Shown here: one piece after another, positions 10,125 through 18,500 of the stretch
Layout of the letters: every line of letters begins with the position of its first letter
Numbering within the stretch: the first letter of the stretch is position 1
Source of the DNA: JAEULH01 sp963746275
GTDB taxonomy: Bacteria > Pseudomonadota > Alphaproteobacteria > Rhodospirillales > Defluviicoccaceae
Assembly: GCA_963746275.1 (NCBI GenBank)
Contig: CAVVAX010000007.1
Location: 62,001-126,000 of the forward strand
DNA length: 64,000 bases
Direction: 5' to 3'
The notes under the pieces: model-generated
What the model was told of the DNA's origin: nothing
Seen by the model: the letters and a program-made list of their open reading frames with translations, nothing else
Database searches by the model: none
Program-made: the position numbers and the translations under genes

Positions 10125-11419
10125 CTAGTCGACGCTTCCGAGGACGCGGCCGAAGTCCAGGGGCACCCGGGCATCGACCCGCTCGCGCGCTCGCTGCGCT
10201 CGCCGTCGCCTTCCTGATGCGCGCGCGACCAGCGGAACCCGGGTCCGGGCCTGAACGACCGAGGCGACGGCATCGGCGAACCGCGTCGAAGTCGGCCTGC
10301 GGCGCGACATGCAGCGAGCCAAGGGCGAGTCGCCGCCACTCCTCCTCGTTCGAGGACACCATGAACATGAGGTTGGCCAGCCCCTCGACCTCTCCGGGTG
10401 CGAACGAGAAGCCATTGACGCCGGCGTGCACCAGTTCGTCCACGGCGCCGCACACGTTGGAGCAGAGGATCGGCACGCCCATGGCGACGGCCTCGTTGAT
10501 GACCAAACCCCAGGGTTCCGAGACGCTCGGCAGGATGAGCGAAACGGTCGAGGCGAGCGTCTCGCAAACCTCCTTCTCGTTGGCGAAGCCGAAGAAGATC
10601 ACGGATCGGATGTTTCTTTCCCGGACGATTCGCTCGATCAGCTCGCGGTCCGGACCGTCGCCGCAGAGGACGAGGTCGCGCGGCGCCACGCCACGCTCCT
10701 CGCAGAGGTCCCGGTAGCGGGCGTAGGCGTGCAGCGCCGTCGGGATATCCTTTTCGGGCACCATCCGGGCGATGATCGTGAAGTGCCGGCGGCGGTACTC
10801 GTGCCCGCCCGGCGCAGGGTCGCTCCCCGAACAGGTGCGGACACGGTCGATGGACAGGGTATCAAGCCCGGTGCGGAAGTTCTGCAGTCCGGACGCCGAG
10901 GAACTCAAGGTACTTCGTATGGGGCTCGCCGCTGGTTATCCCGCCGACGTAGGGCATGAACAGCCATTTCTTGATGGCCTCCTTCCACACGAATCGATCC
11001 TTGTCGGAGTATTTGGACGCCATCATGATATAGGGCGACTTGCCCAACAACCTCAGCGCAACCGCCGTTAAGAACGTATCCATGAAGTGGTAGTTGATCA
11101 GAAATACGTGCTTCGCCTTGATGCGTATCAGGCAAGAAAGCAACGCGCGCAGGCGCCGCCGCTGACTGATCTTCTCCCAGTCCCTGGACGGAAAAAGAGT
11201 GATGCGCTCGAAGCCCTGGCTGTTTGCCCGCTCCCAGGCGTAGGTGGTGCTGCGGTCGGAGTACTCGATGCCGACTACTCGCATCTTGTCGCCGATAACG
11301 TCATGTGCGGCAGCAATCCTGTCGACGTGGTACGGCGCGAACTGCTGAAAGCATATCGCAACAACTTCGCGTTCGCCGACAGTTTCAACCGGTCGCTCTG
11401 AGAATTTACCGTCTCTCAT
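10125..11419 (-). CDS. Glycosyltransferase, GT4-like (two frame breaks)
   Basis: Group 1 (GT-B fold) glycosyltransferase, probably transferring a sugar in surface polysaccharide synthesis. The N-terminal half has ICFQQFAPYHVDRIAAAHDV. The C-terminal half has the nucleotide-sugar site: TIIARMVPEKDIPTALHAYA, LCGDGPDRELIERIV, and the GT4 EX7E region SEPWGLVINEAVAMGVPILC. The frame changes near 10870 and 10284; a single extra G at the second restores DFDRFADAVASVV. The final 40 Arg-rich residues are unreliable. The 5' third (10.9-11.4 kb) is visibly lower in G+C than the surroundings, which suggests acquisition. A GH16-like remnant lies just upstream. The start ATG 11419 has GGAAA ten bases before it. 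Confidence 0.8.
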
Positions 11420-11995
11420 AATAGACCCGTTTCCTTTCGCTTCTGCACCGCAAGTTAGGCCCCTATAGCGGTAGGACCAGCGTCTCCCGGCTCCATACTT
11501 TCTCTCGCCGCTTCAAAGACGTTTTGTTTCCTGCACGGTTCCGGATGCCGATGCGCGCAGGAGACTACAATGCAATTGTGTCACTGCGGTGCCTTCGGGT
11601 CACCCGACCCTTGGCCCAGCTTCCCAGCACCCATAACAAGCCCCAGCGACGGCGTAAAGAACATGCGTAAGTACGAGCCGAAGGCCGCCGGCGATCAGCC
11701 CTCCGCGCGGATCCGGCCGCATTGGGCGGTGCATCGGCCAAGCGCAGGAAGGCTCGTTGCGAAGAATCGCCGGAAGACTCACCGGCATTGGCAGCACGTT
11801 GCCGAGAGGATGATGGGGGTGGGCAAGGAGGGGGATGAAGAACGGAATGAAGGTCATGACCGGGCCGGCAAGCCTGTCAATAATGCATCCACCGAAAGCC
11901 AGCGGACAAAGTAAAGTGCGCCGACTTGCCCCCGGTCGCGCTGGGGAGCCCGGCCAGCGGTGGAGGCCGAGTCCTGCGGCTTAGCGGCCCGGGGC
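11420..11995. other. Gene-poor lower-G+C gap
   Basis: No convincing gene. A minus-strand open frame at 11600-11857 (85 residues, starting MTFIPFFIPLLAHP) has a hydrophobic start, but I recognise no family and it has no clear ribosome site. An overlapping plus-strand frame (11570-11914) looks like a shadow. The stretch separates the glycosyltransferase from the GH16-like remnant and probably holds decayed polysaccharide genes. Confidence 0.4.
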
Positions 11996-11997
11996 GC

Positions 11998-12502
11998 TCA
12001 CCGGGGCCCGGCGGCCGCAGCGAGCTGCCTGTTGCAGGTTACGCCTTCACCCACACCCACACCCACACCCACACCGCACACCCGCACCCAGTCCAGCTTG
12101 AGCGGCATCTGCGGCCCGGCGACGACGTCGCCCAGCCAGTAGAACGTTCCGTTGATCGTCTTCGCTCCCGGCGAACAGTGCGAAACCTGCGTGTCGTTGA
12201 CGTAATGGTTGACCGCGTGGGGGAGCGCCCGCATCGCCACCGTGTTGAAGTTCCGCCAGCTCACGTCCTTGCTCTCGCTCGGATGATAGGTTGTCCACAG
12301 GTCGAGCTTGATCGGTTGCCGCCCGTCGGGTTCTGGCAGAGGTGCACCGAGCGGTATCGCCGCCGTGGATGAACTCGTAGAAGTCCGGCTCGACGAAGCG
12401 GGTGCAAGGCCGCGGATAGCGGTACAGGTGGCACATGTCCATGGTCCAGAAAGCTGGGAAGCCCCCGCTGACCGGGGTCTCCTCGTGGGCGTGCTTTCTC
12501 AT
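11998..12502 (-). pseudogene. GH16-like glycoside hydrolase remnant, truncated and frame-broken
   Basis: Two frames together read like a family 16 glycoside hydrolase (endo-glucanase, ExoK-like): GGFPAFWTMDMCHLYRY, then FVEPDFYEFIHGG. The latter contains E-P-D-F-Y-E, which matches the GH16 catalytic pattern ExDx(x)E. After a break near 12330 come the beta-sandwich part (WTTYHPSESKDVSWRNF) and a typical ending (PLKLDWVRV). The C-terminus runs into a Gly-Val repeat encoded by a hexanucleotide array. The N-terminal signal and first strands are missing, because the upstream neighbour stops at 12562. The ATG at 12502 follows a run of nine G directly. It may pair functionally with the adjacent glycosyltransferase. 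The family call rests on pattern memory and is moderate at best. Confidence 0.42.
12047..12083. repeat. Tandem hexanucleotide array (CACACC-type)
   Basis: About six near-perfect copies of a CACACC-like unit. On the minus strand they encode the GVGVGVG tail of the GH16-like remnant. The array looks like a slippage-made microsatellite. Confidence 0.85.
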
Positions 12503-12505
12503 TTC

Positions 12506-12514
12506 CCCCCCCCC
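12506..12514. repeat. Homopolymer run of nine C (G on the minus strand)
   Basis: The run lies immediately upstream of the ATG of the GH16-like remnant, three bases away on the minus strand. It could serve as a G-rich ribosome site, cause slippage, or be a miscalled length. Confidence 0.8.
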
Positions 12515-12561
12515 GTGCAGCACGGCGCATGCCACTGATCGCCGCCGCAGGGCAAGTTTCG

Positions 12562-13131
12562 TCAGTGCAGCCTGTCGGTGAGCCCGCTGATGAGCAGGCT
12601 AAGCAGCACGTCGATGGAGACGATGCCGACGGCGGTCAACGGCGGCGCCGCGAGCCCGGCCCGGGCGATGAACCACAGGTAGGCCAGCACCGCCACGATC
12701 GCGATCAGCCACACGACGCCGGCCGCGGTCGGACTAATCACCTGCAGGGCGTTGAGCATGGCGATCGGCACGAGGACAGCGTTCTGCAGGACCAGCGACC
12801 AGTTGTAGGCAACGATGTAGCCGACGAAGCGGTCGCGGCAGTCGAGCAGCCCGGTCAGGGCGTGCATGACGACCGGGTAGGCGAACCAGGAGATCAGGTA
12901 GCTGATCGCCTCGATCAGGCCGTAGTGCATGGGGTCGCCGGGTTCGCCGGCGGCCGAGTAACGCAGACCGAGCATCACCGCGTAGAGCGGGGCGACGATG
13001 AGCGCGGCGAAGAACGAACGCCAGAAGCCGTCGACGCTCCTGTCGAAATAGGCCATGCCGGCGCGGTCGAAGTGGGCGAGGCGCCAGCTGCCGTAGAGCG
13101 ACGAGAGGATCTCGCGGCTGCTGGGAATCAT
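12562..13131 (-). CDS. Conserved multi-pass membrane protein (Yip1-like)
   Basis: A 189-residue protein with about five hydrophobic segments: residues around 38-58, 75-95, 112-132, 138-158 and 163-183. Examples are SFFAALIVAPLYAVMLGL and GVVWLIAIVAVLAYLWFIA. No catalytic motif is visible. The start overlaps the dapE stop (ATGA), so the two are translationally coupled. The size and spacing of the segments resemble Yip1/DUF1282 transport proteins, but this is a weak call. Its place in a lysine/peptidoglycan-precursor operon suggests an envelope role, which is inference only. Confidence 0.7.
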   Translation of the reverse strand: MIPSSREILSSLYGSWRLAHFDRAGMAYFDRSVDGFWRSFFAALIVAPLYAVMLGLRYSAAGEPGDPMHYGLIEAISYLISWFAYPVVMHALTGLLDCRDRFVGYIVAYNWSLVLQNAVLVPIAMLNALQVISPTAAGVVWLIAIVAVLAYLWFIARAGLAAPPLTAVGIVSIDVLLSLLISGLTDRLH

Positions 13132-14279
13132 GCCGGCTTTCCGAAGAAGCGGGCGAGGACGCCGGCGTAGATCGCGGTCAGCGTCTCGAGGTCGGCGACG
13201 GCCACGTTCTCGTCGACCTTATGCGCGCTCTCCCCGACCATCCCGAATTCGCACACCGCGCAGGCGTCCTTGAGGAACCGCGCATCTGAGGTGCCGCCGC
13301 TGGTGCTGAACTCAGGCATCCGGCCTGTGCACTCTGTCGCCGCGCTTGCCACCATTTCCGCGAGCGGGCCCGGCTTGCAGACAAACGCCTCGCCGGAGCA
13401 CTCCATCTCCAGGGCATAGCGGCCGCCGACGCTCAGGCAGCGGGCCTCGATCCACTCGCGCAGGGACGCGGCCGTGTGCCGGTCGTTGAAGCGGATATTG
13501 AACGCCGCCCGCGCCGCCGCCGGGATGACGTTGCTCGCGGCGTTGCCGACGTCGATCGAGGTGAACGTCAGCGTCGAGGGCTGGAAAAAGTCGGTGCCGG
13601 CATCCAGCGGCTCGGCGTCCAGCGCCGCCAGCATGCGGAGCAGGCGCGGGATGGGATTGTCGGCGAGGTGAGGGTAGGCGGCATGGCCCTGCACGCCATC
13701 GACGCGCAGATGCGCGTTCAGGCTGCCGCGCCGGCCGATCTTGATCATCTCGCCCAAGGCGGACGGGTTGGTCGGCTCGCCGATGAGGCAGGCGTCCAGC
13801 CGCTCGCCGCGCCCGGCCAGCCAGCTCAGGACCGTGCGCGTGCCGTTGACCGCCGGTCCCTCCTCGTCGCCGGTGATCAGCAGGCTGATGGAGCCTCGGG
13901 GTTCGCCACCCTCCTGCAGGTGGCGCGCCGCGGCCGCGACGAAACAGCCGATCGCGGTCTTCATGTCGGCGGCGCCGCGGCCATACAGGCGGCTGCCGCG
14001 GATCTCGGCGGCGAAGGGATCGACGCTCCAGCCCGCCCCCGGCGGCACGACGTCTGTATGCCCGGCGAAGCAGAAGTTCGGGGCTCGCTCGCCGAGGCGG
14101 GCGTAGAGGTTGTCGACCGGCGCCGTGCCGTCCTCCGCAAAGCGCAGGCGATGGCACGAAAAACCCAGCCGCTCTAGCGCCGCCGAAAGCACCCTGAGGG
14201 CGCCGGCATCCTCGGGCGTGACGCTCGGGCAGCGGATCAGGGCGCGGCTCAGCTCCAGCGGATCGACCGATGCGGCCAT
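13128..14279 (-). CDS. dapE: Succinyl-diaminopimelate desuccinylase
   Basis: Zinc peptidase-like enzyme that converts N-succinyl-LL-diaminopimelate to LL-diaminopimelate, for lysine and peptidoglycan. Metal ligands and catalytic residues lie in FAGHTDVVPPG, GRGAADMKTAI and ITGDEEGPAVNGT, with later ligands in IGEPTN and near STSGGTSDARF. The 383 residues are intact and match the family length. The start ATG 14279 (MAASVDPLELSRALIRCPSV) lies 29 bases after the dapD stop. It forms an operon with dapD upstream and the membrane protein downstream. Confidence 0.96.
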   Translation of the reverse strand: MAASVDPLELSRALIRCPSVTPEDAGALRVLSAALERLGFSCHRLRFAEDGTAPVDNLYARLGERAPNFCFAGHTDVVPPGAGWSVDPFAAEIRGSRLYGRGAADMKTAIGCFVAAAARHLQEGGEPRGSISLLITGDEEGPAVNGTRTVLSWLAGRGERLDACLIGEPTNPSALGEMIKIGRRGSLNAHLRVDGVQGHAAYPHLADNPIPRLLRMLAALDAEPLDAGTDFFQPSTLTFTSIDVGNAASNVIPAAARAAFNIRFNDRHTAASLREWIEARCLSVGGRYALEMECSGEAFVCKPGPLAEMVASAATECTGRMPEFSTSGGTSDARFLKDACAVCEFGMVGESAHKVDENVAVADLETLTAIYAGVLARFFGKPA

Positions 14280-14308
14280 GGCTGTGGAGCCCGCGCCTCC
14301 CGTGCGCG

Positions 14309-15148
14309 TCACTCGCGGAGCAGCTCGTTGATGGAGGTCTTGGCCCGCGTCCTCTCGTCCACCTTCTTGACGATGACCGCGCAATAAAGACCGGGGCCGG
14401 GGCTGCCGTCCGGGAGCGGCCGGCCCGGCATGGTCCCGGAGACGACGACGGAGTAGGGCGGCACGGCGCCGTAATGGATCTCGCCCGTGGCTCTCTCCAC
14501 GATCCGGGTCGACGCGCCGATGTAGACGCCCATGGACAGCACCGAGCCCTCGCCGATGCGCACCCCTTCCGCGACCTCGGCGCGCGCGCCGATGAAGCAG
14601 TTGTCCTCGACGATTACCGGTGCCGCCTGCAGCGGCTCCAGCACGCCGCCGATCCCGGTGCCGCCCGAGATGTGGCAATTGCGTCCGATCTGGGCGCAGG
14701 AGCCGACGGTCGCCCAGGTGTCGATCATCGTGCCGCTGTCGACCCTCGCGCCGACGTTGATGAAGCAGGGCATCAGCACGACGCCCGGCGCGACGTACGC
14801 GGAGTGGCGCACGACGCACGAGGGGACGGCGCGAAAGCCCGCCTCGCGGAAGCGGTCTTCGTCCCAGCCGGAGAACTTGGGTGCAATCTTGTCGAACCAG
14901 CTGGTCCCGCCGGGGCCGCCTGCGATCGCCACCATGTCGTTCAGCCGGAACGAAAGCAGCACCGCCTTCTTCAGCCACTCGTGGACCCGCCAGACGCCGT
15001 CGATCCTCTCGACGACGCGGGCGCGGCCGCTGTCAAGCAACGCTAGGGCCTCGTCAACCGCCTCGCGTACGGGCCCGTGGGTGTGCGGGCCGAAGTTGTC
15101 CCGCTCATCCCATGCCGCATCGACGGCATTCTTGAGATCGTCCGACAT
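14309..15148 (-). CDS. dapD: Tetrahydrodipicolinate N-succinyltransferase
   Basis: Left-handed beta-helix trimer that transfers succinyl from succinyl-CoA to tetrahydrodipicolinate in the succinylase branch of lysine synthesis. The 279 residues are intact. The hexapeptide-repeat domain covers about residues 105-240 (VGARVDSGTMIDTWATVGSC, AQIGRNCHISGGTGIGGVLE, CFIGARAEVAEGV). The N-terminal helical domain starts MSDDLKNAVDAAWDERDNFG. It is the first gene of the dapD-dapE operon. The 389-base gap upstream holds its promoter region and two repeat elements. Confidence 0.97.
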   Translation of the reverse strand: MSDDLKNAVDAAWDERDNFGPHTHGPVREAVDEALALLDSGRARVVERIDGVWRVHEWLKKAVLLSFRLNDMVAIAGGPGGTSWFDKIAPKFSGWDEDRFREAGFRAVPSCVVRHSAYVAPGVVLMPCFINVGARVDSGTMIDTWATVGSCAQIGRNCHISGGTGIGGVLEPLQAAPVIVEDNCFIGARAEVAEGVRIGEGSVLSMGVYIGASTRIVERATGEIHYGAVPPYSVVVSGTMPGRPLPDGSPGPGLYCAVIVKKVDERTRAKTSINELLRE

Positions 15149-15343
15149 GCCCGCCAGCCCCGCTCGTCAGCCCAGCAACAGCGCGCGACCATGGGCAAGG
15201 GGCCCATCCCTGTCAACCGCGCCGACCTTGGCGGAGGCCCAAAGCGGCACAACCGGCGGCCAGAGCCAATTGCGATTGGACCTACACACCAGACCCGAAC
15301 AACGTTATTAACTCTGTCGCGGAGCCGCCGTTCTGACCCGCGG

Positions 15344-15415
15344 TTCGTCACCCCCGGGCTCGTCCCGGGGGTCCGCTAAAGACGTGGCTCGCCGCAACAA
15401 GTGCGGCGATGACGG
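15344..15415. repeat. Dispersed repeat family B, copy 1
   Basis: Starts TTCGTCACCC, then a palindrome (CCCCCGGGCTCGTCCCGGGGG), then GACGTGGCTCGCCGCAACAA and GCGGCGATGACGG. The same layout recurs near 25115, 40560 and 62349. Confidence 0.75.
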
Positions 15416-15423
15416 TGAGATAG

Positions 15424-15502
15424 TCGTCGCGAGCCGCGAAGCAGCTGGCGATCCAGAACAAGTCTACTGGAATGCTTCGGCGGCTTGCTCCCTCGCAATG
15501 AC
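15424..15502. repeat. Dispersed repeat family A, copy 1
   Basis: Begins TCGTCGCGAGCCGCGAAG and ends CTCGCAATGAC, so the ends are imperfect inverted repeats around GGCGATCC and TGCTTCGGCGGCTTG. Related copies lie at 18363 and 50402. Confidence 0.75.
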
Positions 15503-15537
15503 ACTCTTGTTCTGATGCAGCCTGCTCGCGGGCCGTT

Positions 15538-16101
15538 CTAGCTCAGGGCGTCGATCTGGTCGTCGGTGAGGTTGCCGGGGACGATGGTCACCGGGACGCG
15601 CAGCTTGCCGATGTTCTTCATGATGTGGGAGATCACCTGGCCCGGATCGTCGGTACCGGCCGTGGCGGCCAGGACCAGCACAGAAATGTCGGGTTCTTCG
15701 CCGATGAGCTTCATCAGCTCGTCCTTGAGCGGCCCCTCGCGGATGTAGACCACGGGCGTCGTGCCCGAGAGCTTCTGGACGACGGCGGAGACGACCTGGA
15801 GCAGCTCCTCGGCCTGTTCGCGCCGCTCCACCTCCATGAGGTTGCGCACCGCCATCCAGTGCTGAAACTCGGCGGGCTCGATGGCATAGAGCAGGGCGAC
15901 GCGGCCTTGCGTCTTCCTTGCGCGATGGCAGGCGAAGCGCAGCGCCTGATGCAGCTCGCTGCTCTCGTCGACGACGCAGAGGAAGGTGCGCGACCCGGGC
16001 GTCCCCGGCTCGCCGGCGCCGGCATTCCCCGCATCCTCGTCATCGCTGGACTTCAAAGGCTCATCTCTTGCGGAAGATCGCGCTCGCGAGCCATCCTGCA
16101 C
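15538..16101 (-). CDS. Universal stress protein, UspA family
   Basis: Single Usp domain protein of up to 187 residues. It has the beta-1 strand TFLCVVDESSELHQALRFA, a central ALLYAIEP, and the C-terminal GKLRVPVTIVPGNL where ATP-binding types carry a GxxGx9G(S/T) pattern. The strict pattern is not present, so nucleotide binding is uncertain. The long start at ATG 16101 overlaps the upstream gene by 41 bases and adds a Ser/Asp/Gly-rich tail. A TTG at 16056, right after the upstream stop, is a reasonable alternative. It is operonic with the TIGR02186 gene. Confidence 0.82.
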   Translation of the reverse strand: MQDGSRARSSARDEPLKSSDDEDAGNAGAGEPGTPGSRTFLCVVDESSELHQALRFACHRARKTQGRVALLYAIEPAEFQHWMAVRNLMEVERREQAEELLQVVSAVVQKLSGTTPVVYIREGPLKDELMKLIGEEPDISVLVLAATAGTDDPGQVISHIMKNIGKLRVPVTIVPGNLTDDQIDALS

Positions 16102-16807
16102 CCGCGGCGATCATGATGGCAAGGACGCCATAGGCGAGCGAATAGCGCTGGGCGAAGTTGTAAACGCCGGCCTCGAAGCCGACCTTGCTCACGATCAGCG
16201 GCGTGATCTCGGCGCTGGCGACGTCGCCGTCGCGGATCAGGAACACCTGCACCACGTAGCGGCCGACCGGGGCGTTGGCGGGGAACCACAGGTCGGTGCG
16301 AAACAGCCGGTTGCCGAGAAACAGGATCCGTCCGGGCTCCCCGGTGTAGAGGCCGGCCCGCTGCTTGCTGCGGATCAGCGCCGCTCGAAACTCCTCGACC
16401 TCCGCCCGATCGCCGCCGGCCGGGCCGGGCAGGCGGAGTTGCTCGACGCCGAGCTGGTGGCGGCCCATCGCCCGCTGGGAAAGGATGTCCTCGAGCGGTT
16501 TGCTGGACGCGACGGCGTAGTAGGCGGGGACGTTCTTGAACGCGAGCTCGCGCTCGTTCATCCAGATGCCGAGAAAGCGTCCCTTGCGCCGGACGAGCTC
16601 GGTGTTCTCTGGGCCGCGGACGGTGACGACGACGTCGCCCTCGGCGTCGATGGCGCCGAACAGGAGCACGTCGCTACCGGTGAAACCGGTGGTGATGGCG
16701 ACGAGGTGGCGGGCGAGATCGGCGACGAGCTCGGCGGCGCCGGCCGCGGGCGCGGCGAGAAGCACGGCGCAGAGCATTGCGGCGGCAAGGCTGAGGCGCC
16801 GTCTCAT
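16061..16807 (-). CDS. TIGR02186-family membrane-anchored protein
   Basis: A 248-residue protein with an N-terminal signal sequence (AAAMLCAVLLAAPAAGAAE). A periplasmic part follows (GSDVLLFGAIDAEGDVVVTV, RKGRFLGIWMN, FRTDLWFPANAPVGRYVVQV). One C-terminal membrane helix lies near residues 222-244 (YGVLAIMIAAGAGWLASAIF). This matches the alphaproteobacterial TIGR02186 family of unknown function, often found beside TauE/SafE sulfite exporters; none is seen here. The start ATG 16807 (MRRRLSL) gives a proper signal peptide, whereas a longer upstream frame is Arg-rich and unlikely. The stop overlaps the 5' end of the Usp gene. Confidence 0.8.
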   Translation of the reverse strand: MRRRLSLAAAMLCAVLLAAPAAGAAELVADLARHLVAITTGFTGSDVLLFGAIDAEGDVVVTVRGPENTELVRRKGRFLGIWMNERELAFKNVPAYYAVASSKPLEDILSQRAMGRHQLGVEQLRLPGPAGGDRAEVEEFRAALIRSKQRAGLYTGEPGRILFLGNRLFRTDLWFPANAPVGRYVVQVFLIRDGDVASAEITPLIVSKVGFEAGVYNFAQRYSLAYGVLAIMIAAGAGWLASAIFRKR

Positions 16808-16947
16808 CGCGGCGAGCCGGCCGGTCGGGGCAGTGGGCTCATCGTGATCCTCGCCGCGGCCGGTCTTTCGCCGTCGGCGCGCTGGCATTGAATGACGAAA
16901 ATACGCGCCGCACCGGACGGGTGCAAAGCACAACGCGGGCGCTCCGC

Positions 16948-17391
16948 CTACGGCGAGCCGGCCGCGCGCCACCTGTCGAGGGCAAGGGCGATGACCCGTG
17001 TCGTTTCCGCCCACAGGCCGTAGCCGTCCAGGGCGGCAACGTCGGCCCAGACGGCCTCGGCGGCATCGGAACCAGCCCGGATCTCGCCGCCTTGCCGGCA
17101 CGCGACGAGGTCGATTAGGGTATAGTGGTAGCGCACCCGCCCTTCCTCGTCGCGCTCGATCAGATCGACGACGTCGGCGAGGCCGAGGATGCGGACGTCA
17201 AGCGCGGTCTCCTCTAAGACCTCGCGGCGGGCCGCTTCGGCGACGGTTTCGCCCAGCTTCTGCAGCCCACCCGGCAGGCTCCACTCGCCGCGGCGGGGCG
17301 CCCGCGCCCGGCGGACGAGAAGGACCCGCCGCCGGTTAACGACGATGGCGCCGACACCCACTAGCGGGGCCTGCGGATAGATCCGGATCAA
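16948..17391 (-). CDS. NUDIX hydrolase
   Basis: Hydrolyses a nucleoside diphosphate linked to another group; the substrate is unknown, with ADP-ribose-like most common for this subgroup. The NUDIX box is complete (GGLQKLGETVAEAARREVLE followed by ETALDV), with the Glu residues that bind Mg. The start is uncertain. TTG 17391 gives the usual opening IRIYPQAPLVGVGAIVV and 147 residues, and no ATG lies close in frame. It is divergent from the DUF502 gene (starts 17464), so the 72-base gap must hold both promoters. Confidence 0.85.
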   Translation of the reverse strand: MIRIYPQAPLVGVGAIVVNRRRVLLVRRARAPRRGEWSLPGGLQKLGETVAEAARREVLEETALDVRILGLADVVDLIERDEEGRVRYHYTLIDLVACRQGGEIRAGSDAAEAVWADVAALDGYGLWAETTRVIALALDRWRAAGSP

Positions 17392-17463
17392 CCCGCAGGC
17401 CCCGCAGGCGCCCGCAACCGCAAAACCATTGCCATCGTTCGCGTGCTGCCCAATTCTCCGCCT

Positions 17464-18219
17464 ATGGCAGAGCATAGCAGCAAGAACCCGCCGTCCGGCA
17501 AGGACGCGCCGGCCGGGCCGAAGGCCGCTGACCCCGGTATCGGCGTCGGCGCCAGGTTGCGTGCCTATTTCCTGGCGGGGATCGTCATCACCGCGCCGAT
17601 CTCTATCACCTTCTATCTCGCCTGGATGTTCATCACCTTCGTCGATTCGCGGGTGACGCCGCTGATCCCGGCCGCCTACAACCCGAACACCTACCTCCCC
17701 TTCGCCCTGCCCGGCCTCGGCCTCGTCGTCATCATCGTCGCGTTGACACTGATCGGGGCGGTGACGGCCGGCTTCGTCGGCCGGCTGGTGATGCGCTTCT
17801 ACGACCGCGTACTCGGCCGGATGCCAGTCCTGCGCAGCATCTACAGCGCCACCAAGCAGATCATCGAGACCGTCGTTGCCCATCAGTCGACGGCGTTCCG
17901 TGAGGCGGTGCTGGTCGAGTATCCCCGCCGTGGCATCTGGTGCATCGGCTTCCTGACCGGGGTTACCCGCGGCGAGGTGCAGAAGCTGACCGAGCAGGAG
18001 GTGCTCAACGTCTTCCTGCCGACGACGCCGAACCCCACCTCCGGATTCCTGCTGTTCGTTCCTCGCAGCGACCTGGTGATCCTCGACATGACCGTCGAGG
18101 AGGCGCTGAAGATGGTGATCTCCGGCGGGATCGTGACGCCGCCGCTGCAGGAGGAGGTGGAGGCGGTGGGTTTGGCCGAAGCCGCGCCGGACGCAGTGAG
18201 AGCATCCATGCGGACCTAA
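17464..18219 (+). CDS. DUF502 membrane protein
   Basis: A 251-residue inner-membrane protein of the DUF502 family, function unknown. Two hydrophobic segments (about residues 33-57 and 80-105) are followed by a conserved cytoplasmic part (LGRMPVLRSIYSATKQIIET, EYPRRGIWCIGFLTG, VFLPTTPNPTSGFLLFVP). The last is a family signature. The start ATG 17464 (MAEHSSKNPP) is preferred over an in-frame GTG at 17443. I recall the family next to recG in several alphaproteobacteria, and recG is indeed the next gene here, in convergent orientation. Confidence 0.9.
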   Translation: MAEHSSKNPPSGKDAPAGPKAADPGIGVGARLRAYFLAGIVITAPISITFYLAWMFITFVDSRVTPLIPAAYNPNTYLPFALPGLGLVVIIVALTLIGAVTAGFVGRLVMRFYDRVLGRMPVLRSIYSATKQIIETVVAHQSTAFREAVLVEYPRRGIWCIGFLTGVTRGEVQKLTEQEVLNVFLPTTPNPTSGFLLFVPRSDLVILDMTVEEALKMVISGGIVTPPLQEEVEAVGLAEAAPDAVRASMRT

Positions 18220-18257
18220 TGCACCTCGTGCTCGGCCTCTAGCCGCAACAACAACAA

Positions 18258-18330
18258 CGAATTATCGCGAGCCGCGAAGTAACGTAGCGATGTAGGTCGG
18301 AATAGCCGAAGGCGTATTCCGACGGATGGA
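18258..18330. repeat. Partial repeat A and perfect palindrome (GTCGGAATA family)
   Basis: Holds the family A head (TATCGCGAGCCGCGAAG). At 18297-18324 an inverted repeat follows with arms GTCGGAATA / TATTCCGAC around GCCGAAGGCG. Elements of this form are common dispersed intergenic palindromes in proteobacteria. Confidence 0.7.
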
Positions 18331-18362
18331 TGCTGGCGACATCTGGGCGCGCGGCAAGAACT

Positions 18363-18456
18363 CGTCATCGCGAGCCGCGAAGAGGCGTGGCGATCCACAA
18401 TTATGCGCCTATCACGGTTTGGATTGCTTCGTCGGCTTGGCCTTCTCACAATGACG
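18363..18456. repeat. Dispersed repeat family A, copy 2
   Basis: Full copy: CGTCATCGCGAGCCGCGAAG, GGCGTGGCGATCC, GGATTGCTTCGTCGGCTTGG and the end TTCTCACAATGACG. The outer ends are inverted repeats. It fills the gap between DUF502 and recG (18220-18500), which has no gene. Confidence 0.8.
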
Positions 18457-18500
18457 ATTTGGCTGCTTGTCTTTAGTTCATGAGCTCGCAGCAATGTCGG

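Larger units (their letters stand above)
15149..15537. other. Intergenic region upstream of dapD
   Basis: No gene seen. The right half is occupied by repeat copies at 15344-15415 and 15424-15502. The dapD promoter probably lies in the first 190 bases, but I cannot identify clear -35/-10 boxes. Confidence 0.5.

Noticed and set aside
11570..11914. A 114-codon plus-strand gene
   Set aside because: No ribosome site, no family resemblance, and polar low-complexity composition; treated as part of a gene-poor gap.
12047..12083. Possible CRISPR array
   Set aside because: The repeats are six bases with no spacers. It is a simple tandem array. No cas gene is in the window.
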